Positions 32,658 to 46,038 of a DNA stretch of 64,000 bases are shown here, piece by piece. The DNA is from Symsagittifera roscoffensis (taxonomy: Eukaryota; Xenacoelomorpha; Acoela; Convolutidae). Each line of letters begins with the position of its first letter. Within the stretch, counting starts at the first letter, position 1. The position numbers were made by a program, and so were the translations under genes. The notes below the pieces were generated by a model. That model searched no databases, had not been told where the DNA came from, and saw nothing but the letters and a program-made list of their open reading frames with translations. The stretch spans positions 31,723,704-31,787,703 of the forward strand of contig NC_087070.1 of NCBI RefSeq assembly GCF_963678635.1, in the 5' to 3' direction.

Positions 32658-34490
32658 CTAATTTCCGCCGGATGATGAGGAATATTAAAATCAAAATCAT
32701 CAGCAATTTTATTTAAGCCAAAGAACTCGTTCTTACAGTATTGATTAACCAGATATTTTCAAACCATACACACGAGATGAAAAAATACGACAACCTAGAA
32801 ATACTCGAATATCATACAATAATATTTTTCAACCACAAAACCCAGTCAATACACATTCTAACCAACCAACTCAAACTCGTAACAAAAACCCGCTGCCATT
32901 TTAGTTACAACAACACGAGATAACAAAAACTCAACTTACAAACTTTTCTCAAATCTAAATGACGCAGAATCACTACAAATGACTATGAATCCATACCCAA
33001 TGGGTGGATCATCAATATCATCGAATAAGCCACTAATGGATTATACAGGCACAGATCCTGAATACTCTGTAGAAGATTATCTAAATGCAGTCACAGCAAA
33101 CTTAATTTTAAATATAGGACCTGAACCAGTAAATACGCCGCTTCATCAAAATTGGATACATAAACGCACAGCCTTAATCCAAACCACACTTGACGGCGCA
33201 GCCCAAAAATGGTTTTCAGTCTTACCTATAGAAATAAAATCATATTGGAAAAGATTTACACAAGAATTCTCAAAAATTTTTAATTCTGAAAGAAAAACAA
33301 CATCAAAGAGTTTTATGCAATGAAATTCGTAGACAACCAAATGAAACATTTAAACAACTTGCAGTAAGAATTGAAACATTAGTCCGAAAAGCATATTCCT
33401 TCAAAACCCATGTTTATAAAAATACAAAGATGACAGAAATTTTAATGATGTCTCTAACACCTCAATTACAAAAACTAGCAATCAAAAAGAGAGCATCACA
33501 TCCTTTCTCAATCCGAGAACCAGATATAGACTCTAGGAAACTAGTAGATAAACTAGAACAAGTAGAAATCACTATGAATTTAGAAGAAACAGAACACCTA
33601 AAGCTACAATATGTCAACAAAATCCAAACCACTACTTCACAAGTAAACAATTTTCATGACTCCGATACAGAATTATCTGAAAAAATCAGTGAAATCTTAA
33701 ACATCTACGAGAAAAACCCAAATTTTAAAAGGTAAATCATCGTTCAAAAAATGGTGCAATTATTGCCAAAAATACGGACACCGCATTACCGAATGAAGAC
33801 AAAATTAACAAGACAATCAAAATAAACCACAAAAACATTGAGAACCAAATAAATGACTTCATCAGTACATAAAAAAAGATCAAGACTTACCCAACAAGAA
33901 CAATAATAGTAAACATATTTCAGGAAAACCACTTCCAAATAACTGAAATTACTCTAGACAACAATCACCTTATAATCAGATTTATCGAGAATGATCACCA
34001 AAACAAAGAAATTCACGAAGTTTCTCACATCGGATATAGTCGATCAAACAGTCGCAATAATCAGAATAGAAATAACTATTCAAGATCAAATTCTAACCGA
34101 CCTAAATTTTCGTTTGATACCAGTTCCCATTCAAATTCTAGATACAGATAATATTCAAATGATCGATCTAGAAACTCTTCATATAAAAGAAATAGAAAAT
34201 ATTCCAACGATAGGAATAGAAACTATTCAAATGATCGAAATCATAAACATCAAAATAATAGATTATTCTAACAACAGATCAATTTATCAAAGATCAAAAT
34301 ATAATGAATATCAAAATAGATCATGCGACAATTCACAGAACAGAAATTCAAGTTATAACAGCAGACAAAGAAACTACTCTCAATCGCCACATAGGAATAA
34401 CACACGTTATCAAAATTCACAACAAAATTATAGAAGTGGTACACCCAAACATCAAAGGCAAATCAATCAAGTACAAACAAGTGAATAAAC
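32658..34490 (+). pseudogene. gag: gag capsid and nucleocapsid region (copy 2)
   Basis: The capsid part at 32979-33323 is open and shows 'LMDYTGTDPEYSVEDYLNA' and 'TTLDGAAQKWFSVLP', the Trp-bearing Ty3-type capsid pattern, followed by 'FTQEFSKIF'. After a frame change, 33430-33735 continues with 'MTEILMMSLTPQLQKLAIKK'. The zinc knuckle at about 33756-33800 keeps C-X2-C-X4-H, but its last Cys codon reads TGA. An Arg/Ser/Asn/Tyr-rich linker follows in several frames to about 34490, ending in 'RQINQVQTSE'. Confidence 0.75.
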
Positions 34491-36070
34491 TCAACCTTAA
34501 CCCACTGGTATTGATAATATCAAAAGCACAGAATTGGAACTAAATCACATAAATTGCGAATCCACAGACAGTGAAAGTGACACAGACAATGCACAGGACT
34601 ACGAACCTATAATATACGAACAACCAATACATTCCTATATCTTTACAAATCATGATCACTTCCTCTTAAATTATCTTACAAGACCTACAAGGAGTAACAA
34701 GACAATAGAAAAAGTCATAGAAGAAATAACGGAAGAAAAACCCACAGAATGTTCAAGCACAAATAACAATTACCAAAATATACCTAAGGAAACGCAATTA
34801 CCAAAAGAAAAAATTTGGACGATCCCACTCCTTTAAGAAAGCTCAAAATGCAAAGAACTTCACAGACCAGACCTTGAAATTGATTTTTAATAGATTCCGG
34901 AGCGGAATCAAACATCATTAACATCCCCACTTGGAATGAAACAAAAATTTTACATCCAAACTTAATACCCTTTAAATTAACCAGCAAATTAGATACAGCA
35001 CGAAGGTCAAGTTTTACAAACTTTGGAACAACTCAGTTATTCCTTGTTCCCACTCGAACAATGGAACATAATAAATTTTTACCTGAACGTTTCAAACTAA
35101 CATTATTTATCACAGATATAAATCACAATATCGTTCAAATACAATTTATTACCAAGTATGTTCCCACTATTAGTATCCTAAACAGCAAAATACATATAAA
35201 AGATAATTATTAAAAAATTAAAAACACATCACTTACATTTTTTCAAAGATTAAACAAACAACCACTGTTTTTCTCTAAATTTTACCCAAATACAATCAGG
35301 AACGGAAACACCTGAAACCACTAGCAGGTTATATTTATAAATTTGCAATCAAATAAGTTCACAAATACGATAAAGAACAAAATAAACAACATCTCTGTAT
35401 GTCTGACCTTGAATTCAAACCAATTCAAAAAATTTCCGAGTAACAATTTCATCTATCAAATTCATGAAAAACTCAAACTCAGACATGATTTCCTTACATG
35501 TATTTAACAATTCTCTGTTTAAAATATCCCTACCTCTAGAATTCTTAGCTTATTGTGAAACTAACGCAACAATTTCTCCCACAAAGGAAGTAGCGTATAT
35601 AGTAAATAAGTTTTACAACTATTAGATATATGTCAATCAACAATTCTTGACGAAGAATTATCGATAAACAAGATAATAAGCAATGAAAAACGAAACACAG
35701 ACTATTTCACGAAAAAAAAACACCGTACCTTAAACCAACATTTCAAATATCAAAATACGCAGAAAAACAACAAAAATACTTAACAAGGTTCAATTTTCAA
35801 CACTCTCAGATAACACAAAAAGAATTTGAACAATTAGCTGATTTACTTTTAAAATACCCAAAAGTTTACGCAACATCTAATTTTCATGTTGGAAAAGCAA
35901 AACCACCACAACATTTACCTCTAAAACCTGATGCAGTTTTCAAAAAACAACGAGCAAGTAAATACCCAATTCACTCGCAAGACAAAGTTAACCGATTACT
36001 GGATATACTAGAATAATATGAAATCATTTCTCCAGTAAATAAAGAAGAACTGCCAAAAGGTAACACTTTT
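34491..36070 (+). pseudogene. pol: Protease and pol spacer (copy 2)
   Basis: An acidic Ser/Asp/Glu stretch with 'DYEPIIYEQP' matches copy 1. The protease signature D-S-G-A-E is retained just after 34892, but a one-base loss just upstream breaks the frame into it. Many further stops and shifts interrupt the spacer. Alignment to copy 1 (2800-4380) is clear throughout. It ends where the RT frame reopens at 'MNPVIILAKGES' (36071). Confidence 0.75.
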
Positions 36071-37256
36071 ATGAACCCTGTTATCATTTTAGCGAAAGGA
36101 GAATCATTGAAAATAGTTCTAGATGCAAGATACCTCAATTCATTCACTGATGAATCTAAATGTATTTGGCCTATTGAAGCAATTCAAGTAAATCTCACAA
36201 AAAAAAACGGTAAATATTTCACAACAGCAGATATGAATAGTGTATATAATCAAATACCGTTGGCCGAATAATCACGACTATTAACACAATTCGTTAATGG
36301 AAATCAGCAATATGAACTCAACAGATTATTCTGTGGAATTTCCGTGGGACCAGCAGCATTCTCAGCATTCATGAGTAAAATTTTCAGACCACTCATACTC
36401 AATAAAAATGCAATCACATATTTAGACGATGTTTTCATGCAATCACAAACAAAAGACGAATGTTCATTGTCTTAGAAAAAAATCATCAGATACTACTACA
36501 CGAAAACATAAAAACAGCCCCGGATAAATCACATGTTTTCTAACACGTGTAATTTTTTGGACATATTATAAATCTCGCATAGATGCAATCAAAAAACTTC
36601 AACCATCGACCAATAAAAAGAAAATTTAAGAATTTCTTGGAATATTAAATTTCTTAAGTAAGTACGTATATAAAATGCAGTTGTACTTAAAATCATTCTA
36701 CAACATCCTTAGACAACAGAATAAATTTGAATGGAAAGCAGAACGTCAAACACGATTTGAAGAAATCAAAAAAATTCTCTTTGAACAAATATGAAATACT
36801 ATTCCAGATCCAGACCAACTATTTTATGCCTTGTGCGAAGCCTCTAACTTTGGCATCGGTGCATCATTATTACAATCTCATAACGGAACAAATTAAATGA
36901 ACCTCATTTCAGCAAATTCTAGACTATTCACAAAAGCGAAATTTAGACTCTCTACCCTTATGAGAGAATGCACAGCCATAATATATACACTCACAGAAAA
37001 TGAATTTTTACTACTTGGATCAAAACATCCAACAGTTTTATTTCCAGATAATAAACCCATAATTTTCCTTTTCGCACAAAAATCAAAAACAAACCATAGA
37101 GTTTATAGATTTCAACTAATTTTAAGGAATTTCCCAAACTTACACATAGTTTGGACAGCTGGAAAAAACCTCGCAATAACCGATACTTTTAGTAGAAATA
37201 CACAATCTGAATTACTAACAAGGAAAACAACAGTCGAAATACCACAAAAAAATTAA
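36071..37256 (+). pseudogene. pol: Reverse transcriptase and RNase H (copy 2)
   Basis: RT motifs are 'IVLDARYLNSF', 'TTADMNSVYNQIPL', 'GISVGPAAFSAFM' and 'YLDD' at 36419-36430. After indels near 36460-36560, RNase H motifs follow: 'SNFGIGASLLQ', 'LMRECTAI' and a 'DNKPI' version of the 'DHKPI' site, then 'NLHIVWTAGKNLAITDT'. Stops lie near 36268, 36792 and 36893. The Asp of the first RNase H motif reads Glu ('CEASNFG'), so the active site is changed as well as the frame. Confidence 0.9.
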
Positions 37257-39390
37257 ATTTTTCCTTGCAAAAGATGAAACTTCACCAGGATTACAAAGCA
37301 AACATGCAGTAAAACTGACATAGACCAATCACAGATTAATAATCTACAACATTTTGCACTATATCTACATTGTCAAGACAATCACTACGAAGTAGATCTA
37401 CTAAGAAAATCTACATTTAAACCAATACCATATTCATCATGGATTAAAAAAACCAATAAAACAAAAATAATACAAAACAGATCTATTCCCTTTAAAAAAA
37501 ACCTAACTGATAATATAAATTTATCAGGCCCACCAAATAATGACTCAAAATATACAACAAACCAAGTCTTTAACCTCCATGACCCTCTAGATACAAAACC
37601 TCTGTCAAAAATAGAAATTGAAAACACTTTCTTCCCAATAACAGAAAAAACAATACTAGAACTATTACAAAAACATCAAAACCTTGACCCAGTTATCAGT
37701 CAATTAAAATCTTGGCACAAATATAAAACAAACCAACTAAAGCCGATATCACCATTCTAGGAAATAAAAACCTGCTTAGATATTTCAGAAAATTTTATAA
37801 AACCTCTATCACTGAGAAATCAGATATTTTAGAATTCCAAACATCTGATCTCAAAGTACACTGTCTACCTTTAAGTATGATGCTTATAGCTTTTCAAATT
37901 TCCCACTCATTACACACTAAAGGACACTCATGATCAGAAAAAAATTTACTCCAATTTCATTCGAAAAATTTACTTTCCAAATGCGCCAATTTGGATTAAA
38001 GTATTATGCAAGGATTTCATAACAAGCCTATTAAACAAACCATACACAAACCAAAAACAAATTGCAGAAAAACAAGATTTTAAAGGACAAAGTCTATACT
38101 TCAATCATAGAACTTCATTTGATACAAAAGGACCAATATCACAATCCTCAGAAGAAAACTCATATATAATGGTCATAGTCGGCGTATTTACACACTACGT
38201 AGCACTTAAACCAGTACCCCATTGTAAAGCTTATTACGCATATACAACACTTTATGAACACTGGAAAGCAAAATTCGGATTATCCGAAGTCCTTGTTACA
38301 GACAATGGCACTGAATTTATCAACAACGAAATTATCACACTATGCCACTTATATAATATTAAACACAATCCACGTACATCTCGTGCACCTTGGACTAATG
38401 GATTAGTCAAAGGCATGAACCGTTCATTACAAGAATATCTTAGATGTATCAATAACGGAAATGACACACGATATACTGAATGGTCGACAGATGTAAAACT
38501 ATTCACCTTATCTTATAATTCACAAATAACAACAATTTTTGGACTGTCACCCTATGAAATGGTTTTCAATCAAAAACCACGAAAACCGATAATGTTCACG
38601 GCAAACTCTTCAAAAAACACACAAGGTTATTGGTTAACTAAAGAATCAATATGTTATAATCTACCACTGCATACCCACGATGAAGATCACTTTCATCATC
38701 CACAACTTTTACAATTAGCTTCCGATAGACACACCTAATGGATTTCAAACAGAGATAAAAAAAGATAATGAAATTTATCAAAACATAACAAAAAAATTAT
38801 TACAGAGACAAAATATTAATTCCCAAATAAATTCTCGAATCACACTAGCTACGAAATTAAAAATCGGAACCTACGTTTTTATTCCAAATTCTACAACACA
38901 AAAGAAATTTCTAGAAATTTACAACCACTCCAAAAAGGACCATATCAAAAAATTGATAAACCCACTGATGTAACATACACACTTATAGACCTAAACAAAA
39001 AAGAAATTGTTCAACACCGGAACAATTTTTTACCTTATTATCCAAAAGAGTACGCTCTTCGCGAACTGAATCAATTATACTCCTTTACAGAACTCAGATT
39101 TATTCACACTAACTCCAATTACAAACAAAATCAAAGCACTATCCGAAAACCATTAGAACAAAAAGATAAAAAAGAACTTAACAAACAAACATCTCAAATT
39201 TAAGACAACAAAAAGATAACTCAAACAGAAAGAAAAAACAAAAACTAGAAGAAACAGTTCTATACAAGATCAAAAAGAAAAATCTCAACATAGACAATCA
39301 TCGCGACCTTGAAATCAACCACGAAAAAAATATTCGTTCCACAATCTAAAACAATAAAGAAAGTTGATTTCAGAAACCACTTTAAAAAAC
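37257..39390 (+). pseudogene. pol: Integrase and C-terminal tail (copy 2)
   Basis: The His-X3-His half of the N-terminal zinc site is kept at 37913-37927, but the two Cys of the C-X2-C half are replaced by Phe and Ser near 38018-38030. The core keeps the second Asp in 'TDNGTEF', while the catalytic Glu reads Lys at 38409-38411 ('LVKGMNRS'). 'KPRTSRAPWTNG'-type spacing is otherwise normal. A GPY module ('KGPYQK') near 38936 and a 'HRNNFLPYYPKEYALREL' block follow, then a Lys/Gln-rich tail to about 39390. Damage is both frame-shifting and active-site. Confidence 0.87.
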
Positions 39391-39978
39391 ATTAACATTT
39401 TCACCTCTTGAAAGATCTTTTAAGCACTTGTACATTTACTCAAAATTCATGCTAAAAAGCATTTAAACAAACTAGTTTCATTTTTAGCCAATAAGAACCT
39501 TTCCGAATCATCACCTTATTTTTGACACGACTTCTTTACCCGACAAACAATCACCTTCAAGCGTGTCTCTAACTATAACTAAAAGACCTCCAGGTCAGAA
39601 ATAAGCAAACTAAAAATTGACCCCTGAAATGAAAAAAAAATCTCTATATAACAACACTCCCCTAACAAGTAGAACAAACATCTACAATATTTTCCCAACT
39701 TAGAACTCAAAACTCCCTCAAGCAAAAAAAATAAATTAGCCTAAAGAACGAAATGCACATCATCATTTAGCCTAAAGTACGAATATTTCTTGGATAACCC
39801 CAATCATCCAATAAATAAAAACAAAACTAGGAAGATCCCTATGAGCCCTCAAAATTTCCCTTCACCAAAAATTACCGAAACCCAACCAACTTGTCAAAAA
39901 ACGATAAATAATCCGACCACACTCCAATTTAGCCTCAAAAAAGAAAAAATTATTCAACGGAACGAATGATATATTCAA
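39391..39978. other. Intergenic block between pol and small ORFs (copy 2)
   Basis: Aligns with 7625-8216 of copy 1. It holds the paired TAGCCTAAAG repeat (39737 and 39768) and a 'CCTCCAGGTCA' island. A 'GTCAAAAAACGATAAAT' unit near 39893 is repeated at about 40363 and 40407, a local duplication specific to this copy. No coding was seen. Confidence 0.5.
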
Positions 39979-40144
39979 ATGCTTCTTTCACAAACAGTCA
40001 GCCCCATTCAAGATATATTTTCAAACTTGTTTTAATCACTTCAATTTTTTTTCAAACTGTATAATCCTAATAGCCGATACCCTAGAAATATTCATCCTCC
40101 TCCTGATAATTTTTTGCAATTCTTTCATCATTTTCATTCTCTAG
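39979..40144 (+). pseudogene. Small hydrophobic ORF A, broken (copy 2)
   Basis: Starts 'MLLSQTVSPIQDIFSNLF' at 39979, then TAA. In another frame the hydrophobic core 'ILLLIIFCNSFIIF' is preserved and ends at TAG 40142-40144. It corresponds to 8217-8456. Preservation of the Cys-Asn within a membrane-like run in both copies favours a real membrane segment, but frames are lost here. Confidence 0.35.
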
Positions 40145-40215
40145 CCCAACCCTACTTTGTTTTGTCAAAAATACTTGACCACCTCCTCAGGTACAATATT
40201 TCAATGGCTACATAA

Positions 40216-40341
40216 ATGTTCTAAAAATTATTCAGTAGAACAGATGTTTTTCTTCTTTTTATAATATTTCTCACGGTTCTGACATCCCTCATAATGACAA
40301 TATGCAAATGTATAAGAAAGGCTCCCATAAATTTGCATTAG
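40216..40341 (+). pseudogene. Small hydrophobic ORF B (copy 2)
   Basis: ATG 40216, an early TAA at 40222, then the same frame reads 'FSRTDVFLLF', a hydrophobic run and 'TICKCIRK' before TAG 40339-40341. About 41 codons. It matches the 51-codon ORF of copy 1 at start, membrane segment and Cys-Lys-Cys cluster. Its C-terminus is shorter by frame change. Confidence 0.4.
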
Positions 40342-40469
40342 CAACGATACTTTTAATCCTTTTCAAAAAACGATAAATCATCCGACCACACTCCAATTTA
40401 ATCCTTGTCAAAAAACGATAAATAATACATAAAATTTCTTCGTAAATAAAATTTTTTTAACATTTTTCC

Positions 40470-41577
40470 AAAATTGCTAATAACAACCCCCACACTAGTC
40501 CCCAACATCAACATCCCAAGAACCTACAACAACACCAACAAATAATCAAACAAATAACCCCCAACCATCAACGCGCATCTCTTTTCAAGACAATCCATAT
40601 ACATTTGTGTAAAGACACGCACGATTGTCTGAGCCACTAGAACCAGTAAATTGCCAAGCACCTCTAAGCAAACCACAATACGAACCAGTACATAAAATAT
40701 ACCCCCTCTCCAACAAGATCTTATTATAGCAAGACACCAAAGTCAAAATCAAAACACGCTCGAAATAAATTGAAAAATTATACATCCAAGACGATATAGA
40801 AACTTGCAAACCCCCAGAGTTCAATTCAATATACCTCATTCACCAATAGCAAACCCTGTAGATCTCTCCAGTAGCACAATTCAAAGTACTCTCAGGACCC
40901 CTACACAACAAAACACATCGAACATCCCCTCAGATTATTTAGGTTCAACCCCTACATCTGAATAAGTCCGAGAAGATCCTTTCAATCCCCCAGCCACTAC
41001 AGAACATTTTGGATGACACAAGCTTTTACTCAAGGCGAACCAAATTTAGTAAACGACCCAATATACGTTTCATCTGACACAACTTTGTCACTGCCAGAAA
41101 CTCTTTCACTCCCTTCAACTCCCTTCCATAACTCAAATTCGACAAACTCCATTTCCTACAAATTTTCCTACAAATCTCGACGTCAGATTTAGAAAAAATT
41201 CATTAAATAACATAAACACACGGTTAGATTGGAATACATTCGTAGCACCTCCTTCATTATTTGGTCAACATAACGAAAGTAACAGATTACACAACTGGAC
41301 AATAAACAGATTACAATACCGACAAGATATCCACAAAGATATACAAGAACATAACATACAAATACTTACACAGGATAAACTGACACCAAAAATTTGAAAT
41401 CACAGTAAGACTAAATAAAATATTTCACCATCCCTTACGCTCAGCCCCCCAAATATAACAGCTCATTCGTTACCTCCCCCATTTGTAACCACAGAATTCA
41501 TCTACAATTACGATAGGTACACAAAAAAGACAATTGGATATATCACCTTTTATAACTATCATACACTGTCATTACAC
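40470..41577 (+). pseudogene. ORF3: Pro/Ser/Thr-rich protein (copy 2)
   Basis: Blocks shared with copy 1 are 'TRISFQDNPYTF', 'RLSEPLEPV', 'SDYLGSTPTSE', 'GEPNLVNDPI', 'LDWNTFVAPPSLFGQH', 'RLQYRQDIH' and 'YDRYTKKTIGYITFYN'. Several stops and shifts occur (for example near 40609 and 40963). In this copy the last block runs in the same frame as env with no stop between them, whereas in copy 1 it ends in an overlapping frame. Function is unknown. Confidence 0.45.
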
Positions 41578-44162
41578 ATGTATATTCTAAAGATACTTAT
41601 TTTCCAGACCCTTCTTTTTCTTAATATCTCAGATCTCGATCATAACAATCCTTCCCCCCGAACAGGACCCCAGCATTTACTAGTCACACAATGTGACTGT
41701 GAAGAAAATGAACAAAAAACGTTACATAAATATACAATAAACCAAGTCACTCAATGCGACTCCGAACCACAAGCTAATGAAACAACAAACATAATAGCTA
41801 CACTTTACTAAAAAGCACGAGCTACAACACTAACATGATATAAATTCACAGCGACATTTTCCGAAAACAAAGTACATTGTTCTCAAGTCTCAAATGGAGA
41901 TAAGAATAGACTAAATCAAAAATTTTTCTAACAAAACATTATTGAAATACTTTTACATCTCAGCCCTGATGATTGTAAAAACGAACTTAGCCAATTATAA
42001 ATTATATCAAACAAAGGCAGGAACAGAAAATTGGTAAAATTTCAAGTTTTTTCAGACTCTTCACATCAAGCCGAACTTGAAAGATACCGAGATCATATAA
42101 AACTAGACGACAAATATCTATTCGACGGCGCACATGGAAGATATACTTACGATCTCCATGATAAAAATTGGATATCACACATTGGAATAAACAATCCCTC
42201 AAATTGTAAAGCAGACAATAAAAATCAAGCATACCAAGAGAATGTTTTTGATTGGAAAATACAACTTGAAAAAGTACAATTAACACGAGATTTAAAATAT
42301 GACACCACAATTTACCAAGGAATCAGACTGTCTTGCAAAAAAGACCAAGGATACTGCGATCCAACTACACGCAACAATTGTTTGGTTTCCTGAAGACACA
42401 TGCATTACATTTCAAGTAGCAAAAATACACGCTGGAATGATAAAAAATCACCAAATTTATTTTATTGAATCAATCCCTTATAAAGACGTAAACACCGAAA
42501 AAATCAGAAAAAGTAATTTTAAATTTAGAAACACTAATAAAATAGAAAATAAATTGATACGTTTCCAAATTTATCCAGAAACGGAGCTTGCATGTTCCAC
42601 TTCAAAAAACGCAATATTCAGAAGTTCTTGTCGAAAACGAACAAGGTGTTACAGGAAAATTAATCATAAATCCCCATGCAACACATTACTCAACCAGCGA
42701 CAAAATTTCATACATCCCAGTACACCTACTAAAAACACAGGAAATACTGGTGGAAAAATAAAACGACAGGACAAAGACAGAACACGTTTACAAGAACTAT
42801 CACTTATGAACAACACTTATTTTGGCGCAATTCATTATGACATACACCTAGACATGAAACTAGACTATACAATAACAAGAATTTTTCGAGAAATGTCTTT
42901 ATCAGAACTTGAAACACTACATCATTTATGCTAACTTGAAAGCATATTCTACAATCACTTGCACTAGCAGTACTCAAAATCCCTTATGCAGGATATTTAT
43001 TATCAGGTAGCAGATCAAATTTTATTGACTATGAAGGAAACATACTATGGTATTACACTTGTACCAAAAACACCCTTATATGTTTTTGAAGATAAAAGAT
43101 GCTATAGAAGAATCCCAATATTTTATAAAAAAGAAAGTACATTTTATTGACACACTTTCCCGAAGATTTTATTTTTAGGATACAGCATTCCCATGTAGAT
43201 CAGAAAACAGCCACAATGTAGTATAATTGAATCCTGACGAAGATAAATACTACCTTTTCACACCATACCCTACACTCATGCAACCATTAAAAGTTTTCAC
43301 CAGAAAGCATCAGAGCTATTGCCCGCAATCCAAATATCGATTTACAATCGATCGGCATATAATCTAAATCCAAAATTCAACACCACTTACGTGCATAACA
43401 ATTTCAAGAATTACTCACAAAAATGGACACAATACAACGACAATCCAAAGATCAAATTTTACGCAAACTTGCAGAAACAGAAGGCTTTTCAGACATCTAC
43501 GCACAAAACTACAGCGGATTTTTTAAAGATATAAAAAATTACATTTAATTATATGGCGAAAAATACAGACCACAAGATATATCACCAATAAATAATTTTA
43601 GTTTTGTAAATTTGAAAAACGAACTTCTTGCTTTTATAGGATGGCCCTCCTATATCTAAGAAAGATCGACTATTTTATACGCAATTTTTATTTTTATAGG
43701 ATTTCTTTTCTCACTGTTAAAAGGAATCTATAACACATGCGCTATACACACACAAGTAAACCGACAAGCAAGTGTAGCATGTATACTATTTGCAGGATTT
43801 TTTGGAATTTTCTCTACATCAAGAAAAAAAATACTTTTAGACGCTCAAAAAATAGAATACAATACCAAACTATCAACAACACCGAACACATATGGCGATT
43901 CACAGAACAACACGAATACAGCACAATTACAATCCTACGGCACCACAATTACAATCCTAAACCATAACCATCCTTTCTCGTTAGTACCACGAAATTTCAG
44001 AAACATAGCCCTGACAGACCTCATATCTTCAAGACCTATTTACCCACAAAACCAAATTTTACACATAATGACCCAACAATCTAATATAGACGACACATCC
44101 GAGCAAATTATAGAACAACCACATACCACTAACTTTCGTTCTCAGAACAACCATTTTTTTAG
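41578..44162 (+). pseudogene. env: Envelope-like glycoprotein, broken (copy 2)
   Basis: ATG 41578 begins 'MYILKILIFQTLLFLNIS', a convincing signal peptide. The ectodomain starts with 'PSPRTGPQ' and a Cys-rich segment. Blocks shared with copy 1 include 'FQVF', 'NPSNCKAD', 'VWFPEDTC', 'FQVAKIHA', 'ELSLMNNTYFGAIHYDIHL' and 'YEGNILWYY'. A membrane segment near 43690-43740 follows 'GWPSY'. The tail ends at TAG 44160-44162. Stops and shifts occur near 41809, 41838, 42370, 42934 and later. It would have been a type I membrane protein on an envelope. Family assignment is tentative, as for copy 1. Confidence 0.6.
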
Positions 44163-45953
44163 CCCACGAAGAGCCGCCAAGTTGTATCACTCCATCGCTC
44201 AATTTCCTACCCAGCCAACCTTCAAAGCAACCTCCCCATTATACCTCTTTTTGCTTTCCCCCAACCTGAATCACCTCATGATAACACTTTATCCAGCATG
44301 GACTCAGATACTAATTCAAACACCACTGTATATAATACTATTTCCCAATATAACAACTCAGATCTCGAGACCCCTGACGAAAATGACAACTCCGAACCCA
44401 GCCCATCTACATTTTCCCAACCTCCTTTTCAAACTCTCTACTCCCAAATAAGATTTGAACCTCCTTCCACTCCCTCTTCTATTTCCAATGTAACACCCAC
44501 ATATTCCTCCTTGACCAGTGAACCTTCAGACAACAACAGCTCTGTAAATACACAAATATCTCATGAACTTGACAATTTTATCACACTTCAGCAACAAATA
44601 CAGCACCCTCAGACACTAACCACTCACCAAGTCTCACAATCCATAATATCATCAAACCTATCAAGCCTAACTCCCTCTTCAAATTACACCACTTCGCCAA
44701 ACCCAACTCCCTCGTCAAATCCATCCTCACTTAGTACAAACCGAGCCTATCGAACCTTCAAAAAAAATTCCCCAATACTCCATTTCCCTCTAACCTAGGA
44801 ACAGCCAAAAGATTTGTTAATTACCCACTCCACACTAACACTAAAGAATATCTTCAAATATGTTTACCCTTTTCCCCCAATACACCTACTTTGATTCAGA
44901 CCCTAATGACGAGCACCCTAATTATGTTAATGAGCACGTATTATACCCAAAACTTTCATGGACATCACTTTATCACTTCACTAATCCACTATCACAACCA
45001 TTATATAACACCCCATATGATAACGAACAATGCAGCTTTCAACTCTACCTTTTAACAACAGCACTCACTCCAAAACAATTTACACGAATCGGATGCAAAC
45101 AGCCACTTATCAGATTCACCGCACCCAAAACTAACGAATATTTTATCGATCACTACGACCACTACATCCAAAAACCAAACGAAGACACCTTTCTGAACGA
45201 CGATAAAATTGCAAACCCACAACTAACAGAAAAATTCTTCATTGAAACATCATACGTTTTCACCCTCAATTTTTTAGATAAAAAATACGACCACGTCATT
45301 TCAGCAGCACTTCGTGATATTCAAGCCTATGATTCATGTTTTAACAAATTTAACAACTTCTCACCAACTTTTCATTTCCTCACACCCAAAGAACGTGATT
45401 TGCACTGTTCACATGACATCATGTTACGAACTAAACAGACACACACTTATACTTACTATAAGATCACCCAACATCTTTACACTCATAATACACCAGCACG
45501 ACAAATTCACCACCATATCAATACATTAACTCCAAATATACCTCACCATTCTTTCTTAACTTCACTTATTGTATTAAAGATACTAACCTACAAGGCATCC
45601 TCCGCAATTATGATCCCATCACCCAAATGTAAACATTCTCTCCCTTAATCAAAATCTTCAACGTAGACGAATCCCGCCCACCAATTGTCCCAGACAAACT
45701 CCTACAGCCCGTTGAAATCCCAAACCTAGAATTCATCCATAACACCAGATATAACCATAAACTTTATAACCTCATCCAAAATACACGTTATGAACTCTCA
45801 CCTAGTACTGAGGAGCACAAAATCATTAAATCACTCGAATTGTTGTGGCCACTTCTCCAAACTAAATACATCAATCGTTTGATAGCTAAATTACTTACAT
45901 CATCAGAAATCATCCACGACGTTTTTCCCCACGGATTCTTCACAGACGAATAA
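44163..45953 (+). pseudogene. ORF4: unrecognised protein downstream of env (copy 2)
   Basis: The Ser/Thr/Pro/Asn-rich N-terminal part is open at 44298-44798 (166 codons) and is longer than in copy 1 by about 50 codons. It includes 'HELDNFITLQQQIQ' and 'NRAYRTFKKN'. A one-base shortfall in an eight-A run near 44760 shifts the frame. The globular part reopens at 44860-45648 with 'VNEHVLYPKLSWTSLYHF' and 'ERDLHCSHDIMLRTKQTHT'. It continues after another shift and one TAA near 45630 to 'LLWPLLQTK' and 'HGFF', stopping at TAA 45951-45953. Conservation with copy 1 reaches the last residues. No domain family is recognised. Confidence 0.65.
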
Positions 45954-45954
45954 A

Positions 45955-46038
45955 GTAATATGAATTAAATAAAGTATACTAACAAATAAGAACAAAAACT
46001 AACCATTCATTATAAATGTTTTCTTTTTTTCTCTCTAG
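45955..46038 (+). other. Predicted mini-intron just after ORF4 (copy 2)
   Basis: Donor 'AA|GTAATA' begins one base after the ORF4 stop. A perfect metazoan/yeast-type branch sequence TACTAAC lies near 45978, and the acceptor tract 'TTTTTTTCTCTCTAG' ends at 46038. Size is 84 bases, against 86 in copy 1. The exon resumes 'TCTTCA' in both. Confidence 0.6.
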